Assembly: GCF_002836775.1 (NCBI RefSeq)
Contig: NZ_PJAQ01000066.1
Location: 1 to 64,000, forward strand
Length of the DNA: 64,000 nucleotides
From: Colwellia sp. 12G3
Lineage (GTDB): Bacteria > Pseudomonadota > Gammaproteobacteria > Enterobacterales > Alteromonadaceae
Reading direction: 5' to 3'
The first letter of the stretch is position 1, and every line of letters begins with the position of its first letter. Below, in pieces: positions 1 to 8,877 of the stretch. Under the pieces are notes generated by a model. The model saw only the letters and a list, made by a program, of their open reading frames with translations, ran no database searches and was not told where the DNA came from. Both the position numbers and the translations under genes were made by a program.

Positions 1-59
1 AATAGTAATGATAGCTGGATGTTTTTCAATCGACTTATTGGAAAATATACGTTAGGTTG

Positions 60-78
60 GTGGTCATACCACTATAAT
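60..78 (+). promoter_or_regulatory. Putative operator palindrome and -10 box before the crotonase gene
   Basis: A perfect 5-bp inverted repeat, GTGGT-CAT-ACCAC, lies at 60-72 and abuts a TATAAT at 73-78. The ATG follows at 93, so a transcript from this -10 would have a very short leader. The palindrome would overlap the -35/-10 spacer, as an operator does. I see no good -35. The regulator is unknown. Confidence 0.3.
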
Positions 79-92
79 ATAGAATTCCGGTC

Positions 93-914
93 ATGCTTAA
101 CGATAATATTGAAGAAAGAGTAAATCTTGAAATAAATAATGGTATTGCTTTGGTTCGTTTGAATAGGCCTGATAAATGTAATGCTCTTGATATGGCGATG
201 TTCATCGCTATTAAAAAAATCATTAAGCGTTTGAAAATCGATCGAACAATAAGGGCTGTGATTGTGACTGGCAACGGTGAAGACTTTTGTTCTGGTTTAG
301 ACATTAAATCGGTAATGGCCTCTGCAAAAGCTCCACTTGCGTTACTTTTTAAATGGTTACCTTGGCAAGCTAATCTAGCACAATATGTCTCAACTGGCTG
401 GAGATGCATCCCTGCACCAGTGATTATGGCTATTCATGGTCGTTGTTGGGGAGGAGGTTTGCAAATTGCGCTGGGCGGAGACTTTCGCATCGCTACGCCT
501 GAAGCTTCAATTTCTATTATGGAATCTCGTTGGGGTTTAATACCTGATATGGGTGGAACGCTCGCGTTAAAGGAATTACTTCGTTTAGATATAGCTAAAG
601 AACTTGCTATGACAGGTGACGTTGTTAACGGGGACAAAGCACTTAAATATGGCTTAGTTACCCATATAGATGCAGAGCCTTACGAAAGAGCATTAAAACT
701 GGCAGAAACTATTTGTCAGCAGTCACCCGATTCAATCGCCGCGACAAAAAAACTTTATAATAAAAGTTGGTGGAGTAAACCAGGATTTGCACTTGCTAGA
801 GAGTCTTACTATCAAGTTAAAATTCTACTAGGTAAGAACAGAGCCATCAAAACTTATAACCAAACGCACCCAAATGATAAAGCTAGAGAATTCACCAACA
901 GGCAAAATTGGTAA
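93..914 (+). CDS. Enoyl-CoA hydratase/isomerase (crotonase) family protein
   Basis: This is a 273-residue cytoplasmic crotonase-fold protein, the usual family length, expected to act on an acyl-CoA thioester. The oxyanion-hole regions are visible: FCSGLD at 65-70 and HGRCWGGGLQIALGGD near 115-130. Of the two acid/base glutamates of true hydratases, the one in the GGGCELA-type motif is Gln124 here; the other is present as Glu144 in MESRWGLIPDMGG. A single acidic residue is more typical of isomerases or other crotonase activities than of beta-oxidation hydratase, so the reaction is left open. It stands alone with its own terminator downstream and no fatty-acid genes beside it. Confidence 0.85.
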   Translation: MLNDNIEERVNLEINNGIALVRLNRPDKCNALDMAMFIAIKKIIKRLKIDRTIRAVIVTGNGEDFCSGLDIKSVMASAKAPLALLFKWLPWQANLAQYVSTGWRCIPAPVIMAIHGRCWGGGLQIALGGDFRIATPEASISIMESRWGLIPDMGGTLALKELLRLDIAKELAMTGDVVNGDKALKYGLVTHIDAEPYERALKLAETICQQSPDSIAATKKLYNKSWWSKPGFALARESYYQVKILLGKNRAIKTYNQTHPNDKAREFTNRQNW

Positions 915-935
915 CTCACAACTATATAGAGCCTA

Positions 936-972
936 TATAAGCTAATTTATTCGTTAGCTTATATTTTCTTTT
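936..972 (+). terminator. Rho-independent terminator after the crotonase gene
   Basis: Perfect 10-bp stem TATAAGCTAA / TTAGCTTATA with an 8-nt loop, followed by TTTTCTTTT. Confidence 0.75.
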
Positions 973-1113
973 ATGCTTACTTTATTCCCTACTCATATAC
1001 AACTTAGCTTTCTCATTTTAATCACTGTTAATTCTTATCACTTTACTACTGTTACTTATCTCTATTAGTCCATCCTTTCAGTTTCTATGACATCCATCGA
1101 TAATAACTTTAAG

Positions 1114-1168
1114 TGTCCGCTATCGTTTATACGGACAGTCACGGACATATCCTGTGTCCGTTCGGACA
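1114..1168 (+). promoter_or_regulatory. Upstream activator sites: five TGTCCG/CGGACA half-sites
   Basis: TGTCCG occurs at 1114-1119 and 1155-1160; its reverse complement CGGACA occurs at 1132-1137, 1142-1147 and 1163-1168. The last pair forms the palindrome GTGTCCG-TT-CGGACAC (1154-1169). The sites lie roughly 90-140 bp upstream of the predicted sigma54 start site, the usual place for an NtrC-type activator. The likely binder is the response regulator at 6072-7379. Binding is inferred; the repeats are directly visible. The rest of 973-1282 shows no gene. Confidence 0.65.
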
Positions 1169-1229
1169 CTTAGTTATATCAACCGATTAATAACCCCTTT
1201 AAATACAGTTATTTAAATGGGTATATTAT

Positions 1230-1246
1230 TTGGCATCGAATCTGCA
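1230..1246 (+). promoter_or_regulatory. Sigma54 (RpoN) -24/-12 promoter of the efflux operon
   Basis: TTGGCATCGAATCTGCA has GG at 1232-1233 and GC at 1244-1245, exactly 10 nt apart, and matches the TGGCAC-N5-TTGCA consensus at all but two positions. Transcription would begin near 1257, about 26 nt before the ATG at 1283. The NtrC-family regulator downstream carries the GAFTGA loop that contacts sigma54, which supports the call. Confidence 0.75.
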
Positions 1247-1282
1247 ACACTAGGCTATCAGTAGATAAATAAGAAGAATTGT

Positions 1283-2554
1283 ATGATTGAAGGAACAAGT
1301 GGACAGGATGAGGTGGTAGCAAATCCTAAAAAAATAGCAGTAAACAAAATATTGCTGAGCATAACACTACTATGTGGCCTGTCTTACGTTGCTTTGCCAA
1401 CGTTATCTCAGTGGTATTCTTCAATCCCCAGCGTTGATAGCAAAACTATTCAAGTCGATACCGTGATCAGAGGAGACCTCATTCGCGATGTTGTTGTGTC
1501 CGGTAAAGCGGTTGCGGCAAATGCGCCACAACTTTACAACACTGAAATAGGCAAAATAACACTGCTAGCCAAACCCGGTGAGGCGGTGGAGAAAAATCAA
1601 ATAGTGGCTCGGTTAGTTAGCCCAGAATTAGATGCTCTCATTAAGTTGCAACAATCTACATTAGAACAGTTAAGTATTAATGCAAACCGTGGGGTATTAG
1701 CGGATAAAGAGGCGCAGCTTGACCTTGAAAGTAATATGAATATGGCGCAATCAAGTTTAAATGTAGCGAAACGCGAATATCAACGTGCAGAAATTTCTTT
1801 CGGTAAGCAAATCATCAGTGAAGTCGATTGGTTAAAAAGCCAAGATGCGGTAGCGGATGCAAATCGTTTATTTGACCATGCTAAAAAAAGAGTAGCGTTT
1901 GCGATAGAGCGATTACGCTTTGAAAAAAAGCATAGAGAATTTTTAGTTCAAAAAGAAAAGCTTATTCTCGAAGAATTGTCACGTCGTCATGATGCACTCG
2001 CTGTTAAAGCACCAGTAAATGGTGTTGTCGGTAATTGGTTGGTCGCACAAAAAAATACTATTGCTGCCAACACCGCGATTATGACCATTGTCGATTTGTC
2101 TGAGTATGAAGCTGAGTTGAGTGTGCCAGAGTTTTACGCCGATGACTTAGGTATTGGTCTTGAAGTTTCAATGAAAATTTCAGGGGTTCCAATACGAGGA
2201 GAAATAATTGCTATTTCACCAGAAGTAAAGGGTAACCAAGTAACCGTAAGGGCTAAAATCAGTAATTCTGCGAATATTCAGTTAAGACAGAACCAACGAA
2301 TTAATGCTCGAATAGAATTTGAGAAAAAAGAAGATGTACTTATGGTTAAACGCGGTGCATTTATGGGGTCGTTAGGTGGCAAGTTCATCTTCAAACTTGT
2401 TGAAGACAACTATGCAAATAAAATAGCGATTACAACCGGAATAAGCAGCGTTGAATATATTGAAATCACCTCGGGTCTTGAGGTTGGCCAGCAAGTTATA
2501 ACCTCAGATTACGAATACTTTAACAAAGCAGAACAAGTTTACCTAGGTGGCTAG
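1283..2554 (+). CDS. HlyD/MacA-type periplasmic membrane fusion protein
   Basis: A 423-residue adaptor of an ABC-type efflux system, bridging the inner-membrane transporter and an outer-membrane channel. A single N-terminal membrane segment lies near residues 22-42 (ILLSITLLCGLSYVALPTL). A biotinyl-lipoyl-like half-motif follows around 80-110, then a long helical hairpin (about 110-230, rich in K/E/L/Q), then the second lipoyl half (APVNGVVGNWLVA) and beta-barrel domains. It is the first gene behind the sigma54 promoter, 115 bp before the ATPase gene. No TolC-like channel gene is present, so one encoded elsewhere is probably used. The substrate is unknown. Confidence 0.88.
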   Translation: MIEGTSGQDEVVANPKKIAVNKILLSITLLCGLSYVALPTLSQWYSSIPSVDSKTIQVDTVIRGDLIRDVVVSGKAVAANAPQLYNTEIGKITLLAKPGEAVEKNQIVARLVSPELDALIKLQQSTLEQLSINANRGVLADKEAQLDLESNMNMAQSSLNVAKREYQRAEISFGKQIISEVDWLKSQDAVADANRLFDHAKKRVAFAIERLRFEKKHREFLVQKEKLILEELSRRHDALAVKAPVNGVVGNWLVAQKNTIAANTAIMTIVDLSEYEAELSVPEFYADDLGIGLEVSMKISGVPIRGEIIAISPEVKGNQVTVRAKISNSANIQLRQNQRINARIEFEKKEDVLMVKRGAFMGSLGGKFIFKLVEDNYANKIAITTGISSVEYIEITSGLEVGQQVITSDYEYFNKAEQVYLGG

Positions 2555-2669
2555 CAAGCATCGCATTCACCAATATCAGCAAAATAAATTAGTGTAATTA
2601 AATAAATTAATGGAGCTTGCACTCAGTGAGTGACACTTCAAATAGAGCTTAATACAAAAGGAAAGTACC

Positions 2670-3419
2670 ATGCTTAATATGAACAACATTTCTAGAATAT
2701 ATCAAAGTGATACCATTCAAACTCACGCACTACGAGACTTCTCTTTAAATGTGAAAGCTGGAGAGTTTGTGGCGGTAACTGGACCTTCTGGATCAGGAAA
2801 ATCTACTTTTCTGAATGTCGCAGGATTATTAGATAACTTCGATCGTGGCCAATATGAATTAGACGGTGTTAGCGTGCAAGGGCTCAAAGATGATGAACTA
2901 TCACGTTTACGAAATGAAAAAATAGGCTTTATCTTCCAAAACTATAACCTTATTCCTGATTACAGTATTTTTGACAATGTCGACATGCCACTACGGTACC
3001 GTGGCTTTAGTGCCAGTGAACGCAAACGTCGTGTTGAAGAAGCGCTAGAAAAAGTCGGTTTAGCATCAAGGTTTAAATACCTACCAAGTCAGTTATCTGG
3101 TGGACAACAGCAGCGTGTAGCTATTGCTAGAGCACTTGCCGGTGAACCGAAAATATTATTAGCGGATGAGCCTACAGGTAACCTTGATTCATTAATGGCG
3201 CGTCAAGTGATGGAAATACTGCATGACCTTAACAAAGGTGGCGCGACTATTATTATGGTAACTCATGATCCTGACCAAGCACGTGAAGTGAACCGTAATG
3301 TGCAAGTTATTGATGGCCAACTCGCAGACTTTAAAATTTATGCTCCGCTAGATAGAGTGGCTGAAAGCTCAGGTAAAACTATCTCTGCTGCGGTAAATGA
3401 GGAGATGGCCGATGCGTAG
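2670..3419 (+). CDS. MacB/LolD-type ABC transporter ATP-binding protein
   Basis: A 249-residue cytoplasmic ATPase that powers the FtsX-like permeases downstream. Walker A is GPSGSGKST (38-46), the Q-loop is in FIFQNYNL, the signature is LSGGQQQRVAIARAL (about 140), Walker B is ILLADEPTGNLDS, and the switch histidine is in MVTHD. Its length fits stand-alone LolD/MacB-type ATPases, unlike E. coli MacB where ATPase and permease are fused. An AAAGGAAAG ribosome site precedes the ATG. Its last 8 bases overlap the next gene's preferred start. Confidence 0.93.
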   Translation: MLNMNNISRIYQSDTIQTHALRDFSLNVKAGEFVAVTGPSGSGKSTFLNVAGLLDNFDRGQYELDGVSVQGLKDDELSRLRNEKIGFIFQNYNLIPDYSIFDNVDMPLRYRGFSASERKRRVEEALEKVGLASRFKYLPSQLSGGQQQRVAIARALAGEPKILLADEPTGNLDSLMARQVMEILHDLNKGGATIIMVTHDPDQAREVNRNVQVIDGQLADFKIYAPLDRVAESSGKTISAAVNEEMADA

Positions 3420-4710
3420 CAACAGCATGTTTACTTATAATTTAGCGTTGGCTATGCAGAGCTTTAAGCGTGCTCCTTCGTTATACTTTTTAGTAGTTTT
3501 AACTTTGTCGATTGGTGTTGGTTTGCTTTGTGCTAACTTAGCCTTGGTAAATTCAATGGCAAGTGATCCTATTCCTGAAAAAAGCGAACAACTGTTTCAT
3601 GTAAGTATGAACACATGGCCTAATGATGATCCCCAAGCTGAACCTTTTCATATATTGCGTTATCGTGAGGCGATGAAAATAGTGACTTCTGATATTCCCA
3701 AAAATAGTGCCGTTTTTTATGCATCAGGTGTTTATGCACGAGATTCTGCTTCACTAAGCTTGAAACGTTTTGATTCAAGTGTCCGTGCTACCACCCCAGG
3801 ATTTTTTGCCTTAACCAATGCTCCTTTTGCTTACGGTAGCGGTTTTATAAAAAGCTCAGGTATGGAAGTAGTGATTGGTCATGAATTAAACCAAAAGATT
3901 TTTTCCGGTGAAAACAGTGTTGGTAAAGTGTTAGAGCTAGATGGTGAATTGTTAACTATTGTTGGTGTATTAAAACCATGGAATTTACGTCCTTTATTTT
4001 ACCACGCTACCGAAGGGCGCGCCTTTAACTTAACCGATGATATTTATGCTCCTTTAGAAACATCTATAGATTTAGGTTGGTCAATTCATGCACGTAGTTC
4101 TTCGACAGTGAGTTACAAAGGTGTAAAGTTTACTCGTGATCGCGATGTTTTCTATTTACAAGCTTGGGTCGAGTTAGAAAACTCGGCACAAAAACAAGCC
4201 TTTCAATACTACTTAAATAATTACAGCCAATCGTTAAAAGATGTAGGTGAACATCCTTTAGCTATTCGTAATGAATTACGTGATGTGAATGCGTGGCTGT
4301 TAGAACAAAATATTGTTGACCAAAAAGTGCTAGCTTTCACTTTAGCGTCAGTATTATTCCTTTGTGTATGCGTATTCAATGCCAGCAGTTTGTTGTTGTC
4401 ACGTTTTCATTCGGCAAAATTTGAAGTGGGTTTACGCCGTGCTATTGGCGCTAGTAATAAGCATATACTGGTGCAAGGGATCACAGAAAGTGCATTGTTA
4501 GGTGTTATTGCTGGGCTGTTATCTTTATTACTTAGTTGGTTGTTCTTGAAACTATCAACCAAGTTTTTACCTGACCTAGAAAACTTAGCGGTTTTAGAAC
4601 CTAAGTTACTCTTATTAGGTGTGTTATTAGCGTTAGTTACTGCGATTTTTAGTGCGTTATATCCGTTATATCGTGCGAATCGTTACACTATTTCAGCCGA
4701 ATTAAAATAA
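3412..4710 (+). CDS. MacB-like FtsX-family ABC transporter permease (first)
   Basis: An inner-membrane permease with the FtsX/MacB layout: one N-terminal membrane segment (FLVVLTLSIGVGLLCANLAL), a large periplasmic MacB_PCD-type domain (about 50-290), and three C-terminal segments with the conserved LRRAIGAS turn. I prefer the ATG at 3412, which has GAGGAGA 8 nt upstream and overlaps the ATPase stop (ATGCGTAG), over the in-frame ATG at 3397, which adds MRRWP. It probably pairs with the second permease as a heterodimer. The exported substrate is unknown. Confidence 0.88.
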   Translation: MRSNSMFTYNLALAMQSFKRAPSLYFLVVLTLSIGVGLLCANLALVNSMASDPIPEKSEQLFHVSMNTWPNDDPQAEPFHILRYREAMKIVTSDIPKNSAVFYASGVYARDSASLSLKRFDSSVRATTPGFFALTNAPFAYGSGFIKSSGMEVVIGHELNQKIFSGENSVGKVLELDGELLTIVGVLKPWNLRPLFYHATEGRAFNLTDDIYAPLETSIDLGWSIHARSSSTVSYKGVKFTRDRDVFYLQAWVELENSAQKQAFQYYLNNYSQSLKDVGEHPLAIRNELRDVNAWLLEQNIVDQKVLAFTLASVLFLCVCVFNASSLLLSRFHSAKFEVGLRRAIGASNKHILVQGITESALLGVIAGLLSLLLSWLFLKLSTKFLPDLENLAVLEPKLLLLGVLLALVTAIFSALYPLYRANRYTISAELK

Positions 4711-4719
4711 GGAATACGC

Positions 4720-5949
4720 ATGAATTTTACTACATTGAATATAAAAGGATTAATTAAGTCCTTATTATTACGTAAATTCACCACAGGGTTGCTGATACTA
4801 CAACTGGCTATCACACTCGGATTATTGGTGAATAGTGCTATTTTAGCCTTTGATACGCGCGAAAAAATGGCGCAACCAACGGGGTTAGATGATGAAAATA
4901 TTTTAATCGTCTCTACTCACCCGACGTCAGGTAGTTATCGCGATTTAGACTATTATCGTTCTATAGTAAATGAAGATTTAGCTAAATTAAATCAATTACC
5001 TGGGGTGAATAGTGTTTCTATAACAAACCAATTACCAATCAGAGGACGAGGCATGTTGAGTAACACACATGATATAGATAACCCTGAACAGGAGAAAACT
5101 GATAAATATTTGCAAAATGTAAAATATACTTTAGCAGAAGAACATTTAGCGGAAGCCATGGGGTTTACAATAGTAGAAGGGCGCTTTTTAAATGAAAGTG
5201 ATGAGCTTGATTTTGATAGTGAAGCTAAAAGTAATATTGTCATTACTGAGTCACTAAAGAAAGGTCTTTATGGTGACGAGTCTGCTGTAGGACGTGAAAC
5301 TAATAATGGTATTATTGTTGGCGTGATTAAAGATATCATGCTTGATCCAACACTACCGCGAGATAAGCAATACGGCTTATTTATGAATACTATGATGAAA
5401 TATATTTTTATCGGTCGATTCTACGTACTCAATGTTGAACCGGGTCAAATGGCAAATGTACGTAATCAAGTGAGTGATACTATTTTAGCAGTACAAGCTG
5501 AGCGTGATATTTTTGATGTGTTTACTATGTCTGAGCACTTAAAAAACTTTTATCGTGATGACCAAGGTCTATCAGACTTATTCTTACTATTATGTGGTTT
5601 AATGCTATTTGTTACTGCTATAAGTAGTTATGCTTATTCTCAGTTTCATATCTCACGACAAAAGAAATTTATAGGTATTCGTCGTGCTTTAGGTGCGCGT
5701 AAAAAAGATATATTACTCTACGTGTTAACTGAAAACTGGTTGGTTTATAGTATTGGTTGTTTGTTGGGGATATTAGTCGCCATTGGTTTTAATATTTTGC
5801 TCAGCCAGCATATTAGCTTAAGTAAACCTGATATGATGTTGTTCGTATTGGCTACAGCGGTAATATTTATTTCAGGTACTATTGCAACTTGGTTTCCTGC
5901 GTACCATACCAGTAATATTTCGCCTGTCATTGCTACTCGCACTGTATAA
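4720..5949 (+). CDS. MacB-like FtsX-family ABC transporter permease (second)
   Basis: A 409-residue paralogue of the preceding permease, 9 bp downstream. It has an N-terminal membrane segment (TGLLILQLAITLGLLVNSAILA), a periplasmic domain of about 240 residues, and three C-terminal segments starting near 285, with the FtsX-typical GIRRALGARKKDIL motif. Two unlike half-permeases plus a separate ATPase and fusion protein is a common arrangement for MacB-like systems placed beside NtrC-type regulators. Confidence 0.88.
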   Translation: MNFTTLNIKGLIKSLLLRKFTTGLLILQLAITLGLLVNSAILAFDTREKMAQPTGLDDENILIVSTHPTSGSYRDLDYYRSIVNEDLAKLNQLPGVNSVSITNQLPIRGRGMLSNTHDIDNPEQEKTDKYLQNVKYTLAEEHLAEAMGFTIVEGRFLNESDELDFDSEAKSNIVITESLKKGLYGDESAVGRETNNGIIVGVIKDIMLDPTLPRDKQYGLFMNTMMKYIFIGRFYVLNVEPGQMANVRNQVSDTILAVQAERDIFDVFTMSEHLKNFYRDDQGLSDLFLLLCGLMLFVTAISSYAYSQFHISRQKKFIGIRRALGARKKDILLYVLTENWLVYSIGCLLGILVAIGFNILLSQHISLSKPDMMLFVLATAVIFISGTIATWFPAYHTSNISPVIATRTV

Positions 5950-6071
5950 CAAGAGAGGTAATAGTGTGGCTCATCAATTTAATTGAGCCATACTGATGGC
6001 TAACATTATCTCAATCACAACAGTAAAAATAAATGCAGAATAATGCTAAATAAAAGTGAAAAAAACAAGCT

Positions 6072-7379
6072 ATGCCCCAAATATTAGTCGTTGATGATAA
6101 CCCCGATATACTTGAAGCCCTTGAGTTATTATTAAGCTTGCACGGTTACAGCGTGTTAACAGCGGAAAATGAGAAACAAGCGTTATTAGCGGTAGCTCAC
6201 CAACGAGTTGATTTAGTTATTCAAGATATGAATTTCGCAGAAGGTATCACCTCTGGAAAAGAAGGGAAATCGCTATTTAATGCTTTAAAAGCACTGAACA
6301 GTGATTTACCTATCATATTAATAACAGCGTGGACTCAACTAGAAACGGCTATTGCTTTAGTAAAAGGCGGAGCGACTGATTATCTGCAAAAACCTTGGGA
6401 CGATGTAAAACTGCTCGCTTTAGTTGATCAATATAGTCAAAACAGCCTGAGCACTAAAGGTAAGAGCCGTCAAAACGAGAACAATCAAAAGCCACCGAAA
6501 GATTTCATCTATCAAAGCCAAGAAATGCACGCTCTCATTGCTCAAGCAAGCAAAGTGGCAGGTGCCAACGTTAATGTTTTAATCACAGGGGCGAATGGTG
6601 CAGGTAAAGAAAAACTTGCCGATTATATTCATCAACAATCGCCCCGTCATAATCATGCTTTTATAAAAGTAAATATGGGCGCCTTACCGCATGAGTTGAT
6701 GGAAGCTGAGCTCTTTGGTGCAGAAAAAGGTGCTTTCACGGGGGCTAATCAAGCCCGCATTGGTCGTTTTGAAGCCGCTGATAGCGGCACTTTATTTTTA
6801 GATGAAATAGCCAATTTACCTCTCTCTGGCCAAATGAAATTACTGCGTGTGTTACAAACGGGAGAATTTGAACGTTTAGGCGCCAATACCACCATTAAAG
6901 TTGATGTGCGAGTATTGAGCGCAACCAATGCTGATTTACGTTTAGCAGTGCAGCAAGGCACATTTAGGGAAGATTTATATTATCGATTAAATGTTATAGA
7001 GTTAAATTTACCTGATTTAGCGCAGAGAAAAGCCGATATTGTGCCATTAACGCAATATTTTATTGGCAGTGGTCACTCATTAAGTGATGAAACAATACAA
7101 GTGTTAACTGAGCATCCATGGCCGGGCAATGTCCGTGAACTTGAGAATGCCTGTAAGCGCGCCTTAGTGTTTGCTAATGCTAACATCTTAGCGCCAAGTG
7201 ATTTTCAATTGGCTTCAAGTCAAGCTGACCCCGCGTTAAATGAAAAAGCACATATTGAGCAAGTATTGATTAAGCATAATGGCGTTATCAAACATACCGC
7301 CACAGAGCTGGGATTAAGTCGACAAGCGTTATACCGTCGTATAGAAAAATATCAGATAGAGGTAGAGTCACTATGTTAG
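6072..7379 (+). CDS. Sigma54-dependent NtrC-family response regulator
   Basis: A 435-residue activator with three domains. The receiver (1-120) has the acidic pair DD at 8-9, the phospho-acceptor Asp52 (IQDMNF), Thr85 and Lys107. The AAA+ domain (about 145-380) has the Walker A variant GANGAGKE, the sigma54-contacting GAFTGA at 220-225, Walker B FLDEIANL and an R-finger region. The C-terminal Fis-type helix-turn-helix is HTATELGLSRQALYRRIEKY. It should receive phosphate from the kinase at 7519 and drive the sigma54 promoter at 1230. The TGTCCG palindromes at 1114-1168 are its most likely sites. Confidence 0.93.
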   Translation: MPQILVVDDNPDILEALELLLSLHGYSVLTAENEKQALLAVAHQRVDLVIQDMNFAEGITSGKEGKSLFNALKALNSDLPIILITAWTQLETAIALVKGGATDYLQKPWDDVKLLALVDQYSQNSLSTKGKSRQNENNQKPPKDFIYQSQEMHALIAQASKVAGANVNVLITGANGAGKEKLADYIHQQSPRHNHAFIKVNMGALPHELMEAELFGAEKGAFTGANQARIGRFEAADSGTLFLDEIANLPLSGQMKLLRVLQTGEFERLGANTTIKVDVRVLSATNADLRLAVQQGTFREDLYYRLNVIELNLPDLAQRKADIVPLTQYFIGSGHSLSDETIQVLTEHPWPGNVRELENACKRALVFANANILAPSDFQLASSQADPALNEKAHIEQVLIKHNGVIKHTATELGLSRQALYRRIEKYQIEVESLC

Positions 7380-7412
7380 CGGCTAAGTTAGTTGAACCAC
7401 GGTAAGGTAATC

Positions 7413-7490
7413 CGTCATCTTCGAGTGTACTTGTCGAAGATCCAGTTTTTAAGTTATTTGATTCTCGATAAGACACTTCGGGAATGACGA
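7413..7490. repeat. Dispersed inverted-repeat element, family 1, copy A
   Basis: This 78-bp element between the regulator and kinase genes starts CGTCATCTTCGAGTGTACTT and ends with its approximate inverse, GACACTTCGGGAATGACG. Related ends occur at 13217-13304 and 52362-52490. The shared consensus is GTCATCTTCGAAGTGTCTGA followed by TCGAAGATCCA. It has no coding potential and sits inside a probable operon. Confidence 0.65.
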
Positions 7491-7518
7491 ATAAATTTGT
7501 TAGGTTAGTAGAGTAGCT

Positions 7519-8838
7519 ATGTTAATCGTCCAATTAATCCTAATCAATATTGCTTTTATTGTTAGCTTCACTTTGTTATTGCCTAATTTACCTTGGTTAT
7601 TCGGCATAAGTACAATATTGCTAATTTTTTTAGCTGTTATGCGTTATCAATATCACCATAGACAAACGCATCAAATATTGCAGACTTTATTACATGGTTT
7701 ACGCAACTTACAAGACGGTGACTTTTCAATTAGTTTGGCAGATAACAGTACGAATAAAAATCAGAGCCAATCCGAAGTGTTAGCACTCTTTAATCAAGTG
7801 ACTGATAAACTAAGGCAAGAAAAGCAATCACTCTATCAACGAGAGTTATTGTTAGATAAGGTCGTTAATGCCTCTGATGTGGTTACTGTGTTAGTTAACC
7901 ACAGAGATACTATTATTTTTGCCAATAGAGCAGCCGAGTACTTTTTTAATCAAAAGAGCATGTTGGGTATGTCTTGGGCAACGCTATTAGATGAGAACTT
8001 ACCTGAACTTATTCAGCATCAAGATAAAGATAATGCCATCATTCAATTACTGTTAGCAGACACTAGTTATGGAAATAGTGATGCAGACGTAAAAGATAGC
8101 CCTAAAACAGAACAGAGTTGGCACTTATCTCGGCATCAATTGAAGTTGCATGGCACCCGTCATCAACTCACGTTACTTAAACCCATTACTCAAGCCATGC
8201 ATCAACAAGAGTTACAAACATGGAAAAAAGTAATACGAGTTATTAATCACGAGCTTAATAACTCTATTGCCCCTATCAGTTCTATGTGTCATAGCGGTAA
8301 CATACTGGCAGAACGTTTAGATGAACCACAACTAATTCGAGTGTTCGCAACAATTTCTAAACGCATAAATAAACTGGCAGAATTTATTCAGAGTTACAGC
8401 CAGTTGGCGCGATTATCCAAACCACAAAAACAGCCCTTTGATTTAATAAAAACCTTGAAGCAATTACAAGAGTTGTATCAATTTACCCTGAATTGCCAGC
8501 AAACAAGTTTGATGATCTCAGGTGATGAGAGCCAGATTGAACAATTGTTAATAAACTTACTTAAAAATGCTCAACAAGCCTGCGCCGATCAAGCAACTGA
8601 CGTGAGTGTTGAAAGTCAGCAAGGCCATTTAGCTATTATCGTGAGGGATTTTGGCCCCGGTATGCCAGTAGAGGTATTAACGAAAGCCTTCCTACCTTAC
8701 TATTCAACGAAAACTGATGGTAGTGGTATTGGTTTAAGTATTTGTCGAGAAATCAGTGATGGTCATCAAGGTAAAATCACTTTGAACAACCATCCTGAAG
8801 GTGGCTTGCAAGTGGAAATTCATTTACCACTAACTTAA
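7519..8838 (+). CDS. NtrB/PAS-type sensor histidine kinase
   Basis: A 439-residue membrane kinase. Two hydrophobic segments occupy residues 1-42, then a HAMP-like linker and a PAS-like region (about 115-170, VVTVLVNHRDTIIFANRAAEYF). The phospho-acceptor is His244 in VINHELNNSIAPISS. The ATPase domain shows the N box (LLINLLKNAQQA), G1 (RDFGPGMP), the F box and G2 (TDGSGIGLSICREI). It has almost no periplasmic loop, so it may sense a membrane or cytoplasmic signal. It is the evident partner of the regulator encoded 139 bp upstream. Confidence 0.9.
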   Translation: MLIVQLILINIAFIVSFTLLLPNLPWLFGISTILLIFLAVMRYQYHHRQTHQILQTLLHGLRNLQDGDFSISLADNSTNKNQSQSEVLALFNQVTDKLRQEKQSLYQRELLLDKVVNASDVVTVLVNHRDTIIFANRAAEYFFNQKSMLGMSWATLLDENLPELIQHQDKDNAIIQLLLADTSYGNSDADVKDSPKTEQSWHLSRHQLKLHGTRHQLTLLKPITQAMHQQELQTWKKVIRVINHELNNSIAPISSMCHSGNILAERLDEPQLIRVFATISKRINKLAEFIQSYSQLARLSKPQKQPFDLIKTLKQLQELYQFTLNCQQTSLMISGDESQIEQLLINLLKNAQQACADQATDVSVESQQGHLAIIVRDFGPGMPVEVLTKAFLPYYSTKTDGSGIGLSICREISDGHQGKITLNNHPEGGLQVEIHLPLT

Positions 8839-8877
8839 TTGAAAATTAACCTAGTGATAAATGATTTTACATAGATC

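Noticed and set aside
35..409. Open frame on the minus strand overlapping the crotonase gene
   Set aside because: It is antisense to a well-supported gene, shows no domain, and its composition is that of a shadow frame.
5967..5990. TGGCTCA/TGAGCCA hairpin after the second permease as a terminator
   Set aside because: It has a stem but no T-run after it; it may only attenuate, and the regulator gene could be co-transcribed.
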